Assembly: GCF_007993935.1 (NCBI RefSeq)
Contig: NZ_VITY01000002.1
Span: 310,001-374,000, forward strand
Reading direction: 5' to 3'
Source of the DNA: Bradyrhizobium macuxiense
GTDB taxonomy: Bacteria > Pseudomonadota > Alphaproteobacteria > Rhizobiales > Xanthobacteraceae
Length of the DNA: 64,000 nt
The notes under the pieces were generated by a model. That model was given only the letters and a program-made list of their open reading frames with translations, did not search any database and had not been told where the DNA came from. Shown piece after piece: positions 17,810-26,360 of this stretch (position 1 is the first letter of the stretch; every line of letters starts with the position of its first letter). A program made the position numbers and the translations under genes.

Positions 17810-20800
17810 TTAGTGCAGGAGCGGCGTCCGCAAGTCGAGGGTCAAGGGAAACTCAATTGTGCGTTCCTCCGGTGGCGTTTCGATCCTGCCGGGGGTGTGG
17901 CCGTGTTCCTGGAAGCGCGCCAGCCGCCGCGCCTCGGCCTCGTAGGAATTGACCGGCTTGGTCTCGTAGTTGCGGCCGCCGGGATGGGCGACATGATAGA
18001 CGCAGCCGCCGAGCGAGCGGCCGTTCCAGGTATCGATCAGGTCAAAGGTCAGCGGCGCGTGCACGGGAATGGTCGGATGCAGGCCGGAGGCCGGCTGCCA
18101 GGCCTTGAAACGGACGCCGGCAACCGCTTCACCGGCGCGGCCGGTTTCGGTCATCGGCATCCGCCTGCCATTGCAGGTGACGACATGGCGGCCCTCGACG
18201 AAGCCGGTGGCCTTCACCTGCAACCGCTCGACCGAGGAATCGACGTAACGCACGGTGCCGCCCGAGGTGCCCTCCTCGCCCAGCACATGCCAGGGCTCGA
18301 GCGCCTGCCGCAGCTCGAGGCCGACGCCACCATGGTGGACCCGGCCGAAGGCGGGGAAACGAAATTCAAGCTGGGCCTGGTACCATTCCGGCTCGACGTC
18401 GTAGCCGGACTGCTTGAGCTCGGCGAGCACGCCCAGAAAATCCTCCCAGAGGAAATGCGGCAGCATGAAGCGGTCATGCAGCGCGGTGCCCCAGCGCACG
18501 AACTTGCCCTGCTGCGGTTCGCGCCACAGCTTTGCGATCAGCGCACGGATCAAGAGCTGCTGCGCCAGCGACATCCTGGGGTCAGGCGGCATTTCGAGCG
18601 CACGGAATTCGACCAGGCCGAGCCGGCCGGTCGGCCCGTCCGGCGAATACAGCTTGTCGATGCAGATCTCGGCGCGATGGGTGTTGCCGGTGATGTCGAC
18701 CAGGATGTGCCGGAACAGCCGGTCGACCAGCCATAGCGGCGCGTCCATGCCCGGCGGCGGCACGTGCGACAGCGCGATCTCGAGCTCATAGAGCCCGTCA
18801 TGCCGCGCTTCGTCGATGCGCGGCGCCTGGCTGGTCGGACCGATGAACATGCCGGAGAACAGATAGGACAGCGACGGATGCCGCTGCCAATACAGCACGA
18901 GGCTCTTCAACAGATCAGGCCGGCGCAGGAACGGTGAATCCTCCGGCTTGCTGCCGCCGACAACGATGTGGTTGCCGCCGCCGGTGCCGGTGTGGCGGCC
19001 GTCGATCAGGAAGCGGTTGGCCCCTAACCGTGTCTTCGCGGAGTCCTCGTAGAGGCCGAGGGTGATGTCGACGGCCTCGCGCCAGCTCTGCGCCGGCTGC
19101 ACATTGATCTCGATCACGCCGGGGTCCGGCGTCACCTTGATCACCTCGACGCGCGGGTCGAACGGCGGCGAATAGCCTTCGACATGCACCGCGAGCTGCA
19201 TTTCCTCGGCGGTCGCCTCGATTGCCGTGATCAGTTCGAGATAGTCATCGACCTTTTCGACCGGCGGCATGAAGACGCAGAGCACGCCGTCGCGGACTTC
19301 GATCGCCATTGCGGTGCGCACCGGCAGCGGCTCGGGGATGTCCTTCAGCGCCTGCTTCAGCTCCGTGTCGGCAAGTGCCTCGCGCGGCGCCATCGGATCC
19401 TGCTCGACGATGTAAGGATAGTCCTCCGGCGGGACATGTTCGAGCGAGCCGATCGGCAGCCGCAGGCCGAGCGGCGAATCGCCGGGTGATGCGAACAGAT
19501 GGCTGCGACGGATCTTCCAGCGCTCGCTGCGCCAGCGCGCAGGGATTTTATCGGCAAGCGGTGTCCAACGCTGGATCGGCAGCACAAAACCCTTCGGCGT
19601 CGTCAATCCCTCGTCGAACACCCGAGCCAGGCGCGCGCGCTCTTCGGCATCCGTCAGCTTGGAGTTATCGGGCGTGACGTTGGCCGGCAGCCCGGCTTCA
19701 CGCTGCAGCCAGAACGCCGGGTCTTCATAAGCCGGCATGACATAGTCGGCGCCGAGTCCGAGCTTCTTCGCGGTGCCGACGACAAAGCGCTCGGCATCGG
19801 CAACCTCGGCCTTGCGCGGATTCTCGATCGACGCGATCAGATCGGCGTTCTTCCAGATCGGCTTGCCATCCTTGCGCCAGTAGAGGCCGAACGCCCAGCG
19901 CGGCAGGCTCTCGCCGGGATACCATTTGCCCTGGCCGTAATGCAGCAGGCCACCGGGCGCGAACCGCGTGCGCAGCTTGCGGATCAATTCGTCGGCGAGC
20001 GTGCGCTTGGTCGGGCCGACCGCGGCGACATTCCACTCCGGCGATTCCAGATCGTCGACCGAAACGAAGGTCGGCTCGCCGCCCATGGTGAGCCGCACGT
20101 CGTCCTTCACCAAGTCGGCATCGACCTGCTCGCCGAGCCGGTCGAGCCGCGCCCAGGATGCATCCGAAAATGGTCTCGTGATCCGCGGCGCCTCGCGGAT
20201 GCGCTTGACGCTCATCTCGAAGCCGAACTCGACATTGGCCGCGCCTGCCGTCCCGGTCACCGGCGCAGCCGAGCGGTAGTGCGGCGTGGCGCAGACCGGA
20301 ATGTGTCCCTCGCCGGTGAGCATACCGGATGTGACGTCGAAACCGATCCAGCCCGCGCCGGGCAGATAGACCTCGGCCCAGGCGTGCAAATCGGTGAAAT
20401 CGCTCTCGACCTCGCGCGGCCCCTCCAGCGGATCGATATCGGGCCGCAGCTGAATGAGGTATCCGGAGACGAAGCGCGCGGCGAGCCCGAGATGCCGCAG
20501 CGTCTGGATCAGGAGCCATGCCGAGTCGCGGCACGAGCCGGAGCAAGCGGCGAGCGTCTCCTCCGGCGTCTGGATGCCGGCCTCCATGCGGATCACGTAG
20601 CTGATCTTCTTTTGCAACTGCGCGTTCAGTTCGACCAGGAAATTGACGGTGCTGTCGGCCTGGCGCGGGATCTCCTTCAGGTAGGCCGCGAGCAACGGCC
20701 CGGGCTCCTCGGTCTCGAGATAGGGCGCGAGCTCGGTCTTGAGATCGCCGGGATATGCGAATGGAAAGCTGTTGGCGTAGGGCTCGACGAAGAAGTCGAA

Positions 20801-21070
20801 CGGATTGACCACCGTCATCTCAGCGGTGAAGTCGACCTCGACCCTGAGCTCGGTCGCCTTCTCCGGAAAGACGTAGCGCGCCAGCCAGTTGCCCTGCGGG
20901 TCCTGCTGCCAGTTCACGAAATGATTTGATGGCGTGACCTTGAGCGAATAGCTCAGGATCGGCGTGCGGGTGTGCGGCGCGGGCCGGAGCCGAATGGTCT
21001 GGGGCCCGAGATCGATCGGCCGGTCGTATTTGTAGTGCGTGACGTGATGCAGTGCGACGAAGATCGACAC
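17810..21070 (-). CDS. Transglutaminase / DUF2126 putative amidoligase fusion
   Basis: 1086 aa from a GTG at 21070, with GGAG ten bases upstream; the start [17 protein letters not shown] is the family N terminus, so longer upstream starts are rejected. Residues 1-290 form a transglutaminase-like domain with triad C180 ([10 protein letters not shown]), H229 ([11 protein letters not shown]) and D245 (WIGFDVTSG). The remainder is DUF2126, a predicted COOH-NH2 ligase of glutamine-synthetase-like fold, with HTGTGGGNH (693-701), [14 protein letters not shown] and [17 protein letters not shown] as likely nucleotide/metal-site motifs. Both a peptide-bond-making and a peptide-bond-breaking activity are thus predicted in one chain. 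It is the first gene of the cluster. Function unproven. Confidence 0.9.
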   Translation of the reverse strand: MSIFVALHHVTHYKYDRPIDLGPQTIRLRPAPHTRTPILSYSLKVTPSNHFVNWQQDPQGNWLARYVFPEKATELRVEVDFTAEMTVVNPFDFFVEPYANSFPFAYPGDLKTELAPYLETEEPGPLLAAYLKEIPRQADSTVNFLVELNAQLQKKISYVIRMEAGIQTPEETLAACSGSCRDSAWLLIQTLRHLGLAARFVSGYLIQLRPDIDPLEGPREVESDFTDLHAWAEVYLPGAGWIGFDVTSGMLTGEGHIPVCATPHYRSAAPVTGTAGAANVEFGFEMSVKRIREAPRITRPFSDASWARLDRLGEQVDADLVKDDVRLTMGGEPTFVSVDDLESPEWNVAAVGPTKRTLADELIRKLRTRFAPGGLLHYGQGKWYPGESLPRWAFGLYWRKDGKPIWKNADLIASIENPRKAEVADAERFVVGTAKKLGLGADYVMPAYEDPAFWLQREAGLPANVTPDNSKLTDAEERARLARVFDEGLTTPKGFVLPIQRWTPLADKIPARWRSERWKIRRSHLFASPGDSPLGLRLPIGSLEHVPPEDYPYIVEQDPMAPREALADTELKQALKDIPEPLPVRTAMAIEVRDGVLCVFMPPVEKVDDYLELITAIEATAEEMQLAVHVEGYSPPFDPRVEVIKVTPDPGVIEINVQPAQSWREAVDITLGLYEDSAKTRLGANRFLIDGRHTGTGGGNHIVVGGSKPEDSPFLRRPDLLKSLVLYWQRHPSLSYLFSGMFIGPTSQAPRIDEARHDGLYELEIALSHVPPPGMDAPLWLVDRLFRHILVDITGNTHRAEICIDKLYSPDGPTGRLGLVEFRALEMPPDPRMSLAQQLLIRALIAKLWREPQQGKFVRWGTALHDRFMLPHFLWEDFLGVLAELKQSGYDVEPEWYQAQLEFRFPAFGRVHHGGVGLELRQALEPWHVLGEEGTSGGTVRYVDSSVERLQVKATGFVEGRHVVTCNGRRMPMTETGRAGEAVAGVRFKAWQPASGLHPTIPVHAPLTFDLIDTWNGRSLGGCVYHVAHPGGRNYETKPVNSYEAEARRLARFQEHGHTPGRIETPPEERTIEFPLTLDLRTPLLH

Positions 21071-21169
21071 GGACCAAGGACTCCAGCAGCTTTTTTGAGC
21101 AGAACACTGGTTCCGGTATGGATCAAGCACTAACAACGGGCACGGGTGCCCAAGCGACGAGCGAAGCTC

Positions 21170-21251
21170 GTAGCCCGGATGGAGCGAAGCGCAATCCGGG
21201 ATCTTCTCCGCGGCAAGAGTCCCGGATTTCGCTGCGCTCCATCCGGGCTAC
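21170..21251. repeat. GTAGCCCGGATGGAGCG-type inverted repeat pair
   Basis: Two nearly perfect 31-base inverted arms (21170-21200 and 21221-21251) that begin GTAGCCCGGATGGAGCGAAG on their respective strands, separated by 20 bases. It is a common intergenic element of Bradyrhizobium-type genomes. It sits just after the SGNH hydrolase stop and upstream of the DUF2126 gene, so it could end the hydrolase transcript on neither or either strand by hairpin formation. Confidence 0.85.
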
Positions 21252-21255
21252 GGGA

Positions 21256-21765
21256 CTAACGTCCGATCGCGCCTGACACCTGCGACGCAAGCTGCTCGGC
21301 GAGCATATGATAGCCCTCAGGGGTCAGATGCACGCCATCGGGCTGATGGGGCAGTCCGTGCAACATGCCGTTGGCAAGCATGATCACGGTGATGCCACGG
21401 GCGCTGAGACGGCTTTGAATATCCGCCGTCCGGTCAGGGCTGCCCTTGCGCCGATCGTTGCCGCCGGGCTGCAAGATGACCGCGCGGGTCCCGTTCGGGA
21501 CGGCCCGGTCCAGCCGTTGCAGCATCCCTTCCGTGGTGTCGCCATTGATGCCGGCGTTGACGATACGGACGTTCAATCCCTTGGCCCGCAAGATCGCCTC
21601 GAGCTGCGCGGGATAGGCTTGGTTGCGCGCCACGCCTTTGCCGTAGGTGTTGCTCGCGCCAAGCGCCACGATGGTTGCGGCGTCGGCTGAGGCGACACCG
21701 ACACCGAGGGTCAAAGCGGCCAGGAATGCGAAGCATCCAACAATGCCGAAACGGAGCGTACGCAT
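21256..21765 (-). CDS. Secreted SGNH/GDSL-family esterase
   Basis: 169 aa. The ATG at 21765 is chosen for its strong GGAGG site five bases upstream and because it opens a signal peptide (IVGCFAFLAALTLGVGVASA). SGNH blocks: S38 in LGASNTYG (GASN in place of the usual GDSL), G75 region in NAGINGDTT, N103 in PGGND, and D143-x2-H146 in PDGVHLTPEGY, so the catalytic set is complete. Related to periplasmic TesA-like lysophospholipase/thioesterase enzymes. It lies 185 bases downstream of the DUF2126 start on the same strand, separated by repeats from both neighbours, so it is probably its own transcription unit. Substrate unknown. Confidence 0.85.
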   Translation of the reverse strand: MRTLRFGIVGCFAFLAALTLGVGVASADAATIVALGASNTYGKGVARNQAYPAQLEAILRAKGLNVRIVNAGINGDTTEGMLQRLDRAVPNGTRAVILQPGGNDRRKGSPDRTADIQSRLSARGITVIMLANGMLHGLPHQPDGVHLTPEGYHMLAEQLASQVSGAIGR

Positions 21766-21783
21766 GCGTCCTCCATCCAATCC

Positions 21784-21814
21784 GTAGCCCGGACGGAGCG
21801 TAGCGTAATGCGGG
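21784..21814. repeat. Degenerate single arm of the GTAGCCCGGA repeat
   Basis: Reads GTAGCCCGGACGGAGCGTAG..., a diverged copy of one arm of the element at 21170-21251, with no inverted partner beside it. It lies just upstream of the SGNH hydrolase start. Confidence 0.7.
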
Positions 21815-21833
21815 AAGCCGTATCCATAGAATT

Positions 21834-21956
21834 CGTCGTCCCTGCGAAAGCAGGGACCCATACCGCATGATCTATCGATGAAGCTCGGTGGCAGATGCCC
21901 TGCACATCACCACGGCCGGTGGTTATGGGTCCCTGCTTTCGCAGGGACGACGGCGG
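21834..21956. repeat. GTCGTCCCTGCGAAAGCAGG-type repeat pair (family A, copy 1)
   Basis: Each arm is itself a hairpin (GTCCCTGC-gaaa-GCAGGGAC) followed by CCATAACC-like sequence. The two arms (21834-21863, 21919-21956) are in opposite orientation around a spacer of about 55 bases. Six further copies occur in this window. It lies after the UxaA-family gene. Confidence 0.9.
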
Positions 21957-21983
21957 AGTTGAGGCCGGATTGTAGCTTCCAAC

Positions 21984-23507
21984 CTACATCGTAGCTCCCA
22001 GCACCCACGGCGCGAACTCGGCGCCGCCGAAATCAAAACTCTCGCTCTTGGTCGGCTGGCCCGAGGCGGTCTTGAGGATGAGGTCGAAGATGCGCTGGCC
22101 GCATTCCTGCACGCTCTCCTCGCCGTCGAGGATGGTGCCGCAATTGACGTCCATGTCGTCTTGCATCCGCTTGTACATCGGCGTGTTGGTGGCGAGCTTG
22201 ATCGATGGCGCCGGCTTGCAGCCGAACACGCTGCCGCGGCCGGTGGTGAAGCAGACGAGATTGGCACCGCCGGCGACCTGCCCGGTCGCGGCGACCGGGT
22301 CGTAGCCGGGCGTGTCCATGAACACGAAGCCCTTCTTGGTGACCGGCTCGGCGTAGCGCAGCACGTCGACGAGGTTGGTGCTGCCGGCCTTGGCCATCGC
22401 GCCGAGCGACTTCTCGAGGATCGTCGTGAGACCGCCGGCCTTGTTGCCGGGGCTCGGATTGGCATTCATCTCGGCGCCCTCGCGCTGGGTGTATTCCTCC
22501 CACCAGCGCATCAGGCCGACCAGCTTCTCGCCGACCTCGCGGCTGACGGCGCGGCGGGTCAGCAGATGCTCGGCGCCGTAGGTCTCCGGCGTCTCGGACA
22601 GGATCACCGTGCCGCCGTGACGAACCAAGAGGTCGCTCGCCGCGCCGAGCGCCGGATTGGCGGACACGCCGGAGTAACCGTCCGAGCCGCCGCATTGCAG
22701 CGCCACGGTGAGCTCGCTTGCCGGCACCGCCTCGCGCTTCACCTTGTTGGCATCAGCGAGCGCTTCCTTGACGAAGGCAACGCCGGCTTCCACGGTCTTG
22801 CGCGTGCCGCCGACCTCCTGGATGTCCATCGCGCGCAGGCGGCCGGCAAGCTTCTGCTCCTGCATCAGGCCGCCGATCTGGTTCACCTCGCAGCCGAGGC
22901 CGAGCACGATGACGTTGGAGAAGTTGACGTGTCGCGCATAGCCGCCGAGCGTACGGCGAAGCAGCGCCAAGGGCTCGTCCTGGGTCATGCCGCAGCCGGT
23001 CTTGTGAGTCAGCGCGACGACGCCGTCGACATTCGGGAAATCGGCCAGCGGACTGTCGCCGGTGAACGGGTTCTTCTTGAACATGTCGGCGACGATGCCC
23101 GCGACATGGGCGCTGCAATTCACCGAGGTGAGGATGCCGATATAATTGCGCGTCGCGACGCGGCCGTCGGCGCGGCGGATGCCCTCGAAGGTCGCCGGCA
23201 GATCGAAGTTCGGCACCGGCTTGACGTCGACGCCATAGGCATAGTCCTTGGCGAAATCGCCCATGCCGCAGTTTTGGGTGTGCACGTGCTGGCCGGGTGC
23301 AATCGGCTGCGTCGCAAAGCCGATGATCTGGCCGTAGCGCCGGATCGGTTCGCCTTGCGCGATCGGCTTGATCGCGACCTTGTGGCCGGCCGGAATGCGA
23401 TCGACCGTGGTGACGCCCTCGGTCACCTCCAACCCCGGTGGCAGGCTCGCGCGCGCGATCAGGACGCTGTCGTCGGCATGCAGGCGGATCACTTGAGCCG
23501 AAGCCAT
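21984..23507 (-). CDS. UxaA-family hydro-lyase (altronate/galactarate dehydratase type)
   Basis: 507 aa from the ATG at 23507, with AAGGAG eight bases upstream. N-terminal SAF-like domain (about 1-80) and a C-terminal altronate/galactarate dehydratase domain with RVATRNYIGILTSVNCSAH, ALTHKTGCGMTQDE, GLGCEVNQI, LQCGGSDGYSGVSANPALG, SETPETYGAEHLL and CFTTGRGSVFGCKPAPSIK. These Fe-dependent enzymes remove water from sugar acids or related hydroxy acids to give 2-keto-3-deoxy acids. It is the last gene of an operon with an HpcH/HpaI aldolase, which could cleave such a product, and an Ldh2 dehydrogenase. The exact substrate is unknown; UxaA or GarD identity cannot be settled by reading. Confidence 0.85.
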   Translation of the reverse strand: MASAQVIRLHADDSVLIARASLPPGLEVTEGVTTVDRIPAGHKVAIKPIAQGEPIRRYGQIIGFATQPIAPGQHVHTQNCGMGDFAKDYAYGVDVKPVPNFDLPATFEGIRRADGRVATRNYIGILTSVNCSAHVAGIVADMFKKNPFTGDSPLADFPNVDGVVALTHKTGCGMTQDEPLALLRRTLGGYARHVNFSNVIVLGLGCEVNQIGGLMQEQKLAGRLRAMDIQEVGGTRKTVEAGVAFVKEALADANKVKREAVPASELTVALQCGGSDGYSGVSANPALGAASDLLVRHGGTVILSETPETYGAEHLLTRRAVSREVGEKLVGLMRWWEEYTQREGAEMNANPSPGNKAGGLTTILEKSLGAMAKAGSTNLVDVLRYAEPVTKKGFVFMDTPGYDPVAATGQVAGGANLVCFTTGRGSVFGCKPAPSIKLATNTPMYKRMQDDMDVNCGTILDGEESVQECGQRIFDLILKTASGQPTKSESFDFGGAEFAPWVLGATM

Positions 23508-23530
23508 GGGAGTTCTCCTTGGTGTGTTCT

Positions 23531-23687
23531 TCACCTCTCCCCGTCGTTCACGGGGAGAGGTCGAATTCTCGCAAGCGAGAATTCGGGTGAGGGGCGAGGC
23601 ACAGGGCCAACTTCGACAAAGGTGCTCGCCGGATAGAGGCCCCCCACCCCAACCCTCTCCCCGCAAAGAACGGGGTGAGGGAGAGGA
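23531..23687. repeat. CCTCTCCCC hairpin repeat inside the operon
   Basis: Three stem-loops: CCTCTCCCCG-tcgttca-CGGGGAGAGG (about 23533-23560), CGAATTCTCGC-AAGCGAGAATTCG (about 23562-23585) and, after a spacer, CCCTCTCCCC...GGGGTGAGGGAGAGG (about 23653-23687). It is a known type of Bradyrhizobium intergenic mosaic element. It fills the gap between the aldolase and UxaA genes, where it may stabilise or attenuate the message. Confidence 0.85.
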
Positions 23688-23692
23688 TCCAG

Positions 23693-24469
23693 TTACGCCT
23701 TGCCGCCGGACTTCTCGCGGGTCGCATTGACCTGCATCTTGGCGTAGGTCTGCATCAGGCCGACCTCGTTCGACAGCGTCACGAGCTTGAAGCCCATGTT
23801 GATCGCGCGCACCGCGCCCTCGGCGCCGGAGCAGTGGATGCCGGGGTTGAGACCGCGCTTGCCGCACTCCTTGATGATCTTCTCGTAGATCTTGAGGATC
23901 TCCGGCTCGTCGCGATCGAGCTTCGGCACCAGGCCATAGGAGAAGCCGAGATCGGACGGGCCGATATAAACGCCGTCGATGCCTTCGACATCGAGGATGG
24001 CTTCCATGTTCTCGACCGCGGTCTTGGTCTCCATCATCGGCAGCAGCACGATCTCGTCGTTGGCGGTCTGCTGATAGGTGCCGGCCGAGCCGTACATGCC
24101 GGCGCGGATCGGGCCGTTGGAGCGCACGCCCTTCGGCGGATACTTCGCATAGGAGACGAGGTTCTTGGCTTCCTGCGGCGTGTTGACCATCGGGCAGATC
24201 ACGCCATAGGCGCCGCCGTCCAGCACCTTGCCGATGATGCCCGGCTCATTCCAGGGCACGCGGACCATCGGCGTCACCGGATGCGCATGCATCGACTGGA
24301 AGCATTGCACCATCGAAAGATAATCCTGCACGCCATGCTGCATGTCGACGGTGACGCTGTCGAAGCCGCATTGCGCGATCACTTCGGCCGAAAACCCGGA
24401 GGGGATCGCGAGCCACGCGTTCACCACCGCCTTGCCCGATGCCCAGACTTGCTTGACCTTGTTTGCCAT
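23693..24469 (-). CDS. HpcH/HpaI-family aldolase
   Basis: 258 aa class II (divalent-metal) pyruvate aldolase of the HpcH/HpaI family. Catalytic segments: DSVTVDMQHG (His45 region), TPMVRVPWNEP (Arg near 70), MMETKTAVENM (Glu metal ligand) and YIGPSDLGFSYG (Asp metal ligand). It cleaves or forms 4-hydroxy-2-keto acids, giving pyruvate plus an aldehyde. The context with a UxaA-family dehydratase, an Ldh2 dehydrogenase and a Liv-type transporter suggests a 2-keto-3-deoxy acid from an imported compound as substrate. It is not in the hpa operon 8 kb away, though it could in principle serve that pathway too. Confidence 0.88.
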   Translation of the reverse strand: MANKVKQVWASGKAVVNAWLAIPSGFSAEVIAQCGFDSVTVDMQHGVQDYLSMVQCFQSMHAHPVTPMVRVPWNEPGIIGKVLDGGAYGVICPMVNTPQEAKNLVSYAKYPPKGVRSNGPIRAGMYGSAGTYQQTANDEIVLLPMMETKTAVENMEAILDVEGIDGVYIGPSDLGFSYGLVPKLDRDEPEILKIYEKIIKECGKRGLNPGIHCSGAEGAVRAINMGFKLVTLSNEVGLMQTYAKMQVNATREKSGGKA

Positions 24470-24506
24470 TGATCGCGTTTCCTTTTGTGCTTTTGGGGGG
24501 CTGACC

Positions 24507-25592
24507 TCAGCTGGTCGCCCGCTGGATCGAGACTTCGCTGACGCCGACTTCGCGCGCGGTATTCACTATCGCCGCCCAGGTGTCGTCAGGCAAGGGGATG
24601 CCGTTCTTGGTGCGATCGGCACGGGTCTTGCGCTCTGGATCGCCCGGAACCAGCACGGAATCCGTGCCCGCGATCGGCTTGGTGGCGCGGATAAAATCGG
24701 TGTAGCGGGTGATCTCGCCGTCGAAGAAATTGCTGGTGTCGATCACCTTGGGATCGATGTAGAACGCCATCATGCCGTTGGCGAAGCGACGGTCCGACGA
24801 TGTCGCACCGGTGCCGGTCAGCGCGCCACCGAGCAGCTCGCAGATGAAGGCAAGGCCCGAGCCCTTGTGATCGCCGAAGGCGCGGATCGCGCCGGTTCCC
24901 TTGGTATGGTCGCGCGGCCCGTCGGGCGTGTACGGACCATACAGCACCTGCGGATCCTCGCTCAGCGTTCCGTCGGCATCGACCAGTGCGCCGATCGGCA
25001 GCTTCTTGCCGCCACGGCTAGCCACCAGGCACTTGCCCTCGGCAACGACCGAGGTCGCGAAATCGAGCACGATCGGGTCCTGGCCCTGGCGCGGAATGCC
25101 GACGCAATACGGCGCGGTGGACAGCCGCTTCTCGACGCCGCCATAAGGCGCGACCAACAGCGAGCCTGCCGCGGTAACGAAATGAATTGAAACAAGGCCT
25201 TCGGCGGCGGCCATTTCGGCCCAGTCGCCGACGCGGCCGAGATGGCCGGAGTTGCGCAGCGCAACCGCGGCAAGCCCCGCCTTCTTGCACTTCTCGATAC
25301 CGAGCTTGACCGCGACCGGCGTGACGGTCTGGCCATAGCCGAACTTGCCGTCGACCACCGCGAGCGACGGCGTGTCGACCACCACCTCGGGGGTCTGGTT
25401 CGGCACGATCGAACCCATCTTCTTCCACCTGACATAAACCGGCACGCGGATCACGCCATGGCTGTCGTGGCCGGTGAGGTTCGCCGTCGTCAGATAGGTC
25501 GCGATGCGCTTCGCCTCTTCCGGAGAGGACTCCGAATGCGAGAACACCTCGGACACGAAGTTGATGAGATTATCGACCTTGATGGTGACCAT
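24507..25592 (-). CDS. Ldh2-family NAD(P)-dependent malate/lactate-type dehydrogenase
   Basis: 361 aa, full length for the Ldh2/YlbC/ComC family of 2-hydroxyacid dehydrogenases, which do not use a Rossmann fold. Signatures: LTGHDSHGVIRVP (about 40-52), NSGHLGRVGDWAEMA with the catalytic His, VAPYGGVEKRLSTAPYCVGIP, LDFATSVVAEGK and FGDHKGSGLAFICELLGG. Family members oxidise malate, lactate, sulfolactate, ureidoglycolate or methylated hydroxy acids, so the substrate cannot be named. It is transcribed between livF and the aldolase gene. Confidence 0.88.
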   Translation of the reverse strand: MVTIKVDNLINFVSEVFSHSESSPEEAKRIATYLTTANLTGHDSHGVIRVPVYVRWKKMGSIVPNQTPEVVVDTPSLAVVDGKFGYGQTVTPVAVKLGIEKCKKAGLAAVALRNSGHLGRVGDWAEMAAAEGLVSIHFVTAAGSLLVAPYGGVEKRLSTAPYCVGIPRQGQDPIVLDFATSVVAEGKCLVASRGGKKLPIGALVDADGTLSEDPQVLYGPYTPDGPRDHTKGTGAIRAFGDHKGSGLAFICELLGGALTGTGATSSDRRFANGMMAFYIDPKVIDTSNFFDGEITRYTDFIRATKPIAGTDSVLVPGDPERKTRADRTKNGIPLPDDTWAAIVNTAREVGVSEVSIQRATS

Positions 25593-25628
25593 GAAAGACT
25601 AGCTCGCTAAGTAAAGCACGGGAGGTTG

Positions 25629-26360
25629 TCAGCCGTGGGTCTTGGCGTGGCCGCCGAGATAGGCCGCCGCGATGGCTTCATTGCCCCACAATTCGTCAGG
25701 CTTGCCGCCGAGCACGATCCGCCCGGTTTCCAGAACAAAACCGTGATCGGCAACCGAGAGTCCCATGCGCGCATTTTGCTCGACGAGCAAGACCGTGGTG
25801 TCCTTCCTGATCTGCGAAATGATGCGGAACACCGCCTGCACGATCACGGGTGCGAGACCGAGCGACGGCTCGTCGAGCAGCAGCAGCCGCGGCTTGGCCA
25901 TCAGGCCGCGCGCGACCGCGACCATCTGCAGCTGCCCGCCGGACAGCGTCCAGCCGAGCGCATTGGAGAACGCACGAATATCCGGAAACAGATCGAACAT
26001 CGCATCGGCCTCGCGCGAAATCTGCGACGCCGACACCTTCCGGTTCGACGCACCGAGCATGATGTTCTCTTTCACGGTGAGGCCCGGGAACACGCGGCGC
26101 CCCTCGGGTACATGAGAGATGCCGAGCCGGACGATCGCTTCCGGGCCGAGGCCGGCGATCGATTGACCGTCGAACAGGATGTCGCCGGAGGCGGGTTTGG
26201 CGAGGCCTGAGATCGCGCGCAGCGTGGTCGACTTGCCGGCGCCGTTGGCACCGAGCAGCGTGACCACCTGCCCCTGCTCCACGGCGATGGTGACGCCGCG
26301 CAGCGCTTCGATCTCGCCGTAGCGGACCACGAGATTGCGGATTTCGAGCAGCGGCATCAT
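25629..26360 (-). CDS. LivF-type ABC transporter ATP-binding protein
   Basis: 243 aa ATPase of a branched-chain-amino-acid-type (HAAT) importer. Walker A GANGAGKST, Q-loop region VPEGRRVFPGLTVKENI, signature LSGGQ, Walker B LLLLDEPSLGLAP and the switch His region (LLVEQNARM). The start ATG overlaps the LivM-LivG stop (ATGA). Substrates of such systems range widely, so the neighbouring catabolic genes are the better clue. It pairs with the ATPase half of the adjacent fusion. Confidence 0.92.
   Translation of the reverse strand: MMPLLEIRNLVVRYGEIEALRGVTIAVEQGQVVTLLGANGAGKSTTLRAISGLAKPASGDILFDGQSIAGLGPEAIVRLGISHVPEGRRVFPGLTVKENIMLGASNRKVSASQISREADAMFDLFPDIRAFSNALGWTLSGGQLQMVAVARGLMAKPRLLLLDEPSLGLAPVIVQAVFRIISQIRKDTTVLLVEQNARMGLSVADHGFVLETGRIVLGGKPDELWGNEAIAAAYLGGHAKTHG

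Noticed and set aside
23693..24469. Naming the aldolase hpaI
   Set aside because: It belongs to the same family but lies in a different operon with sugar-acid-type enzymes, so the specific name is not supported.
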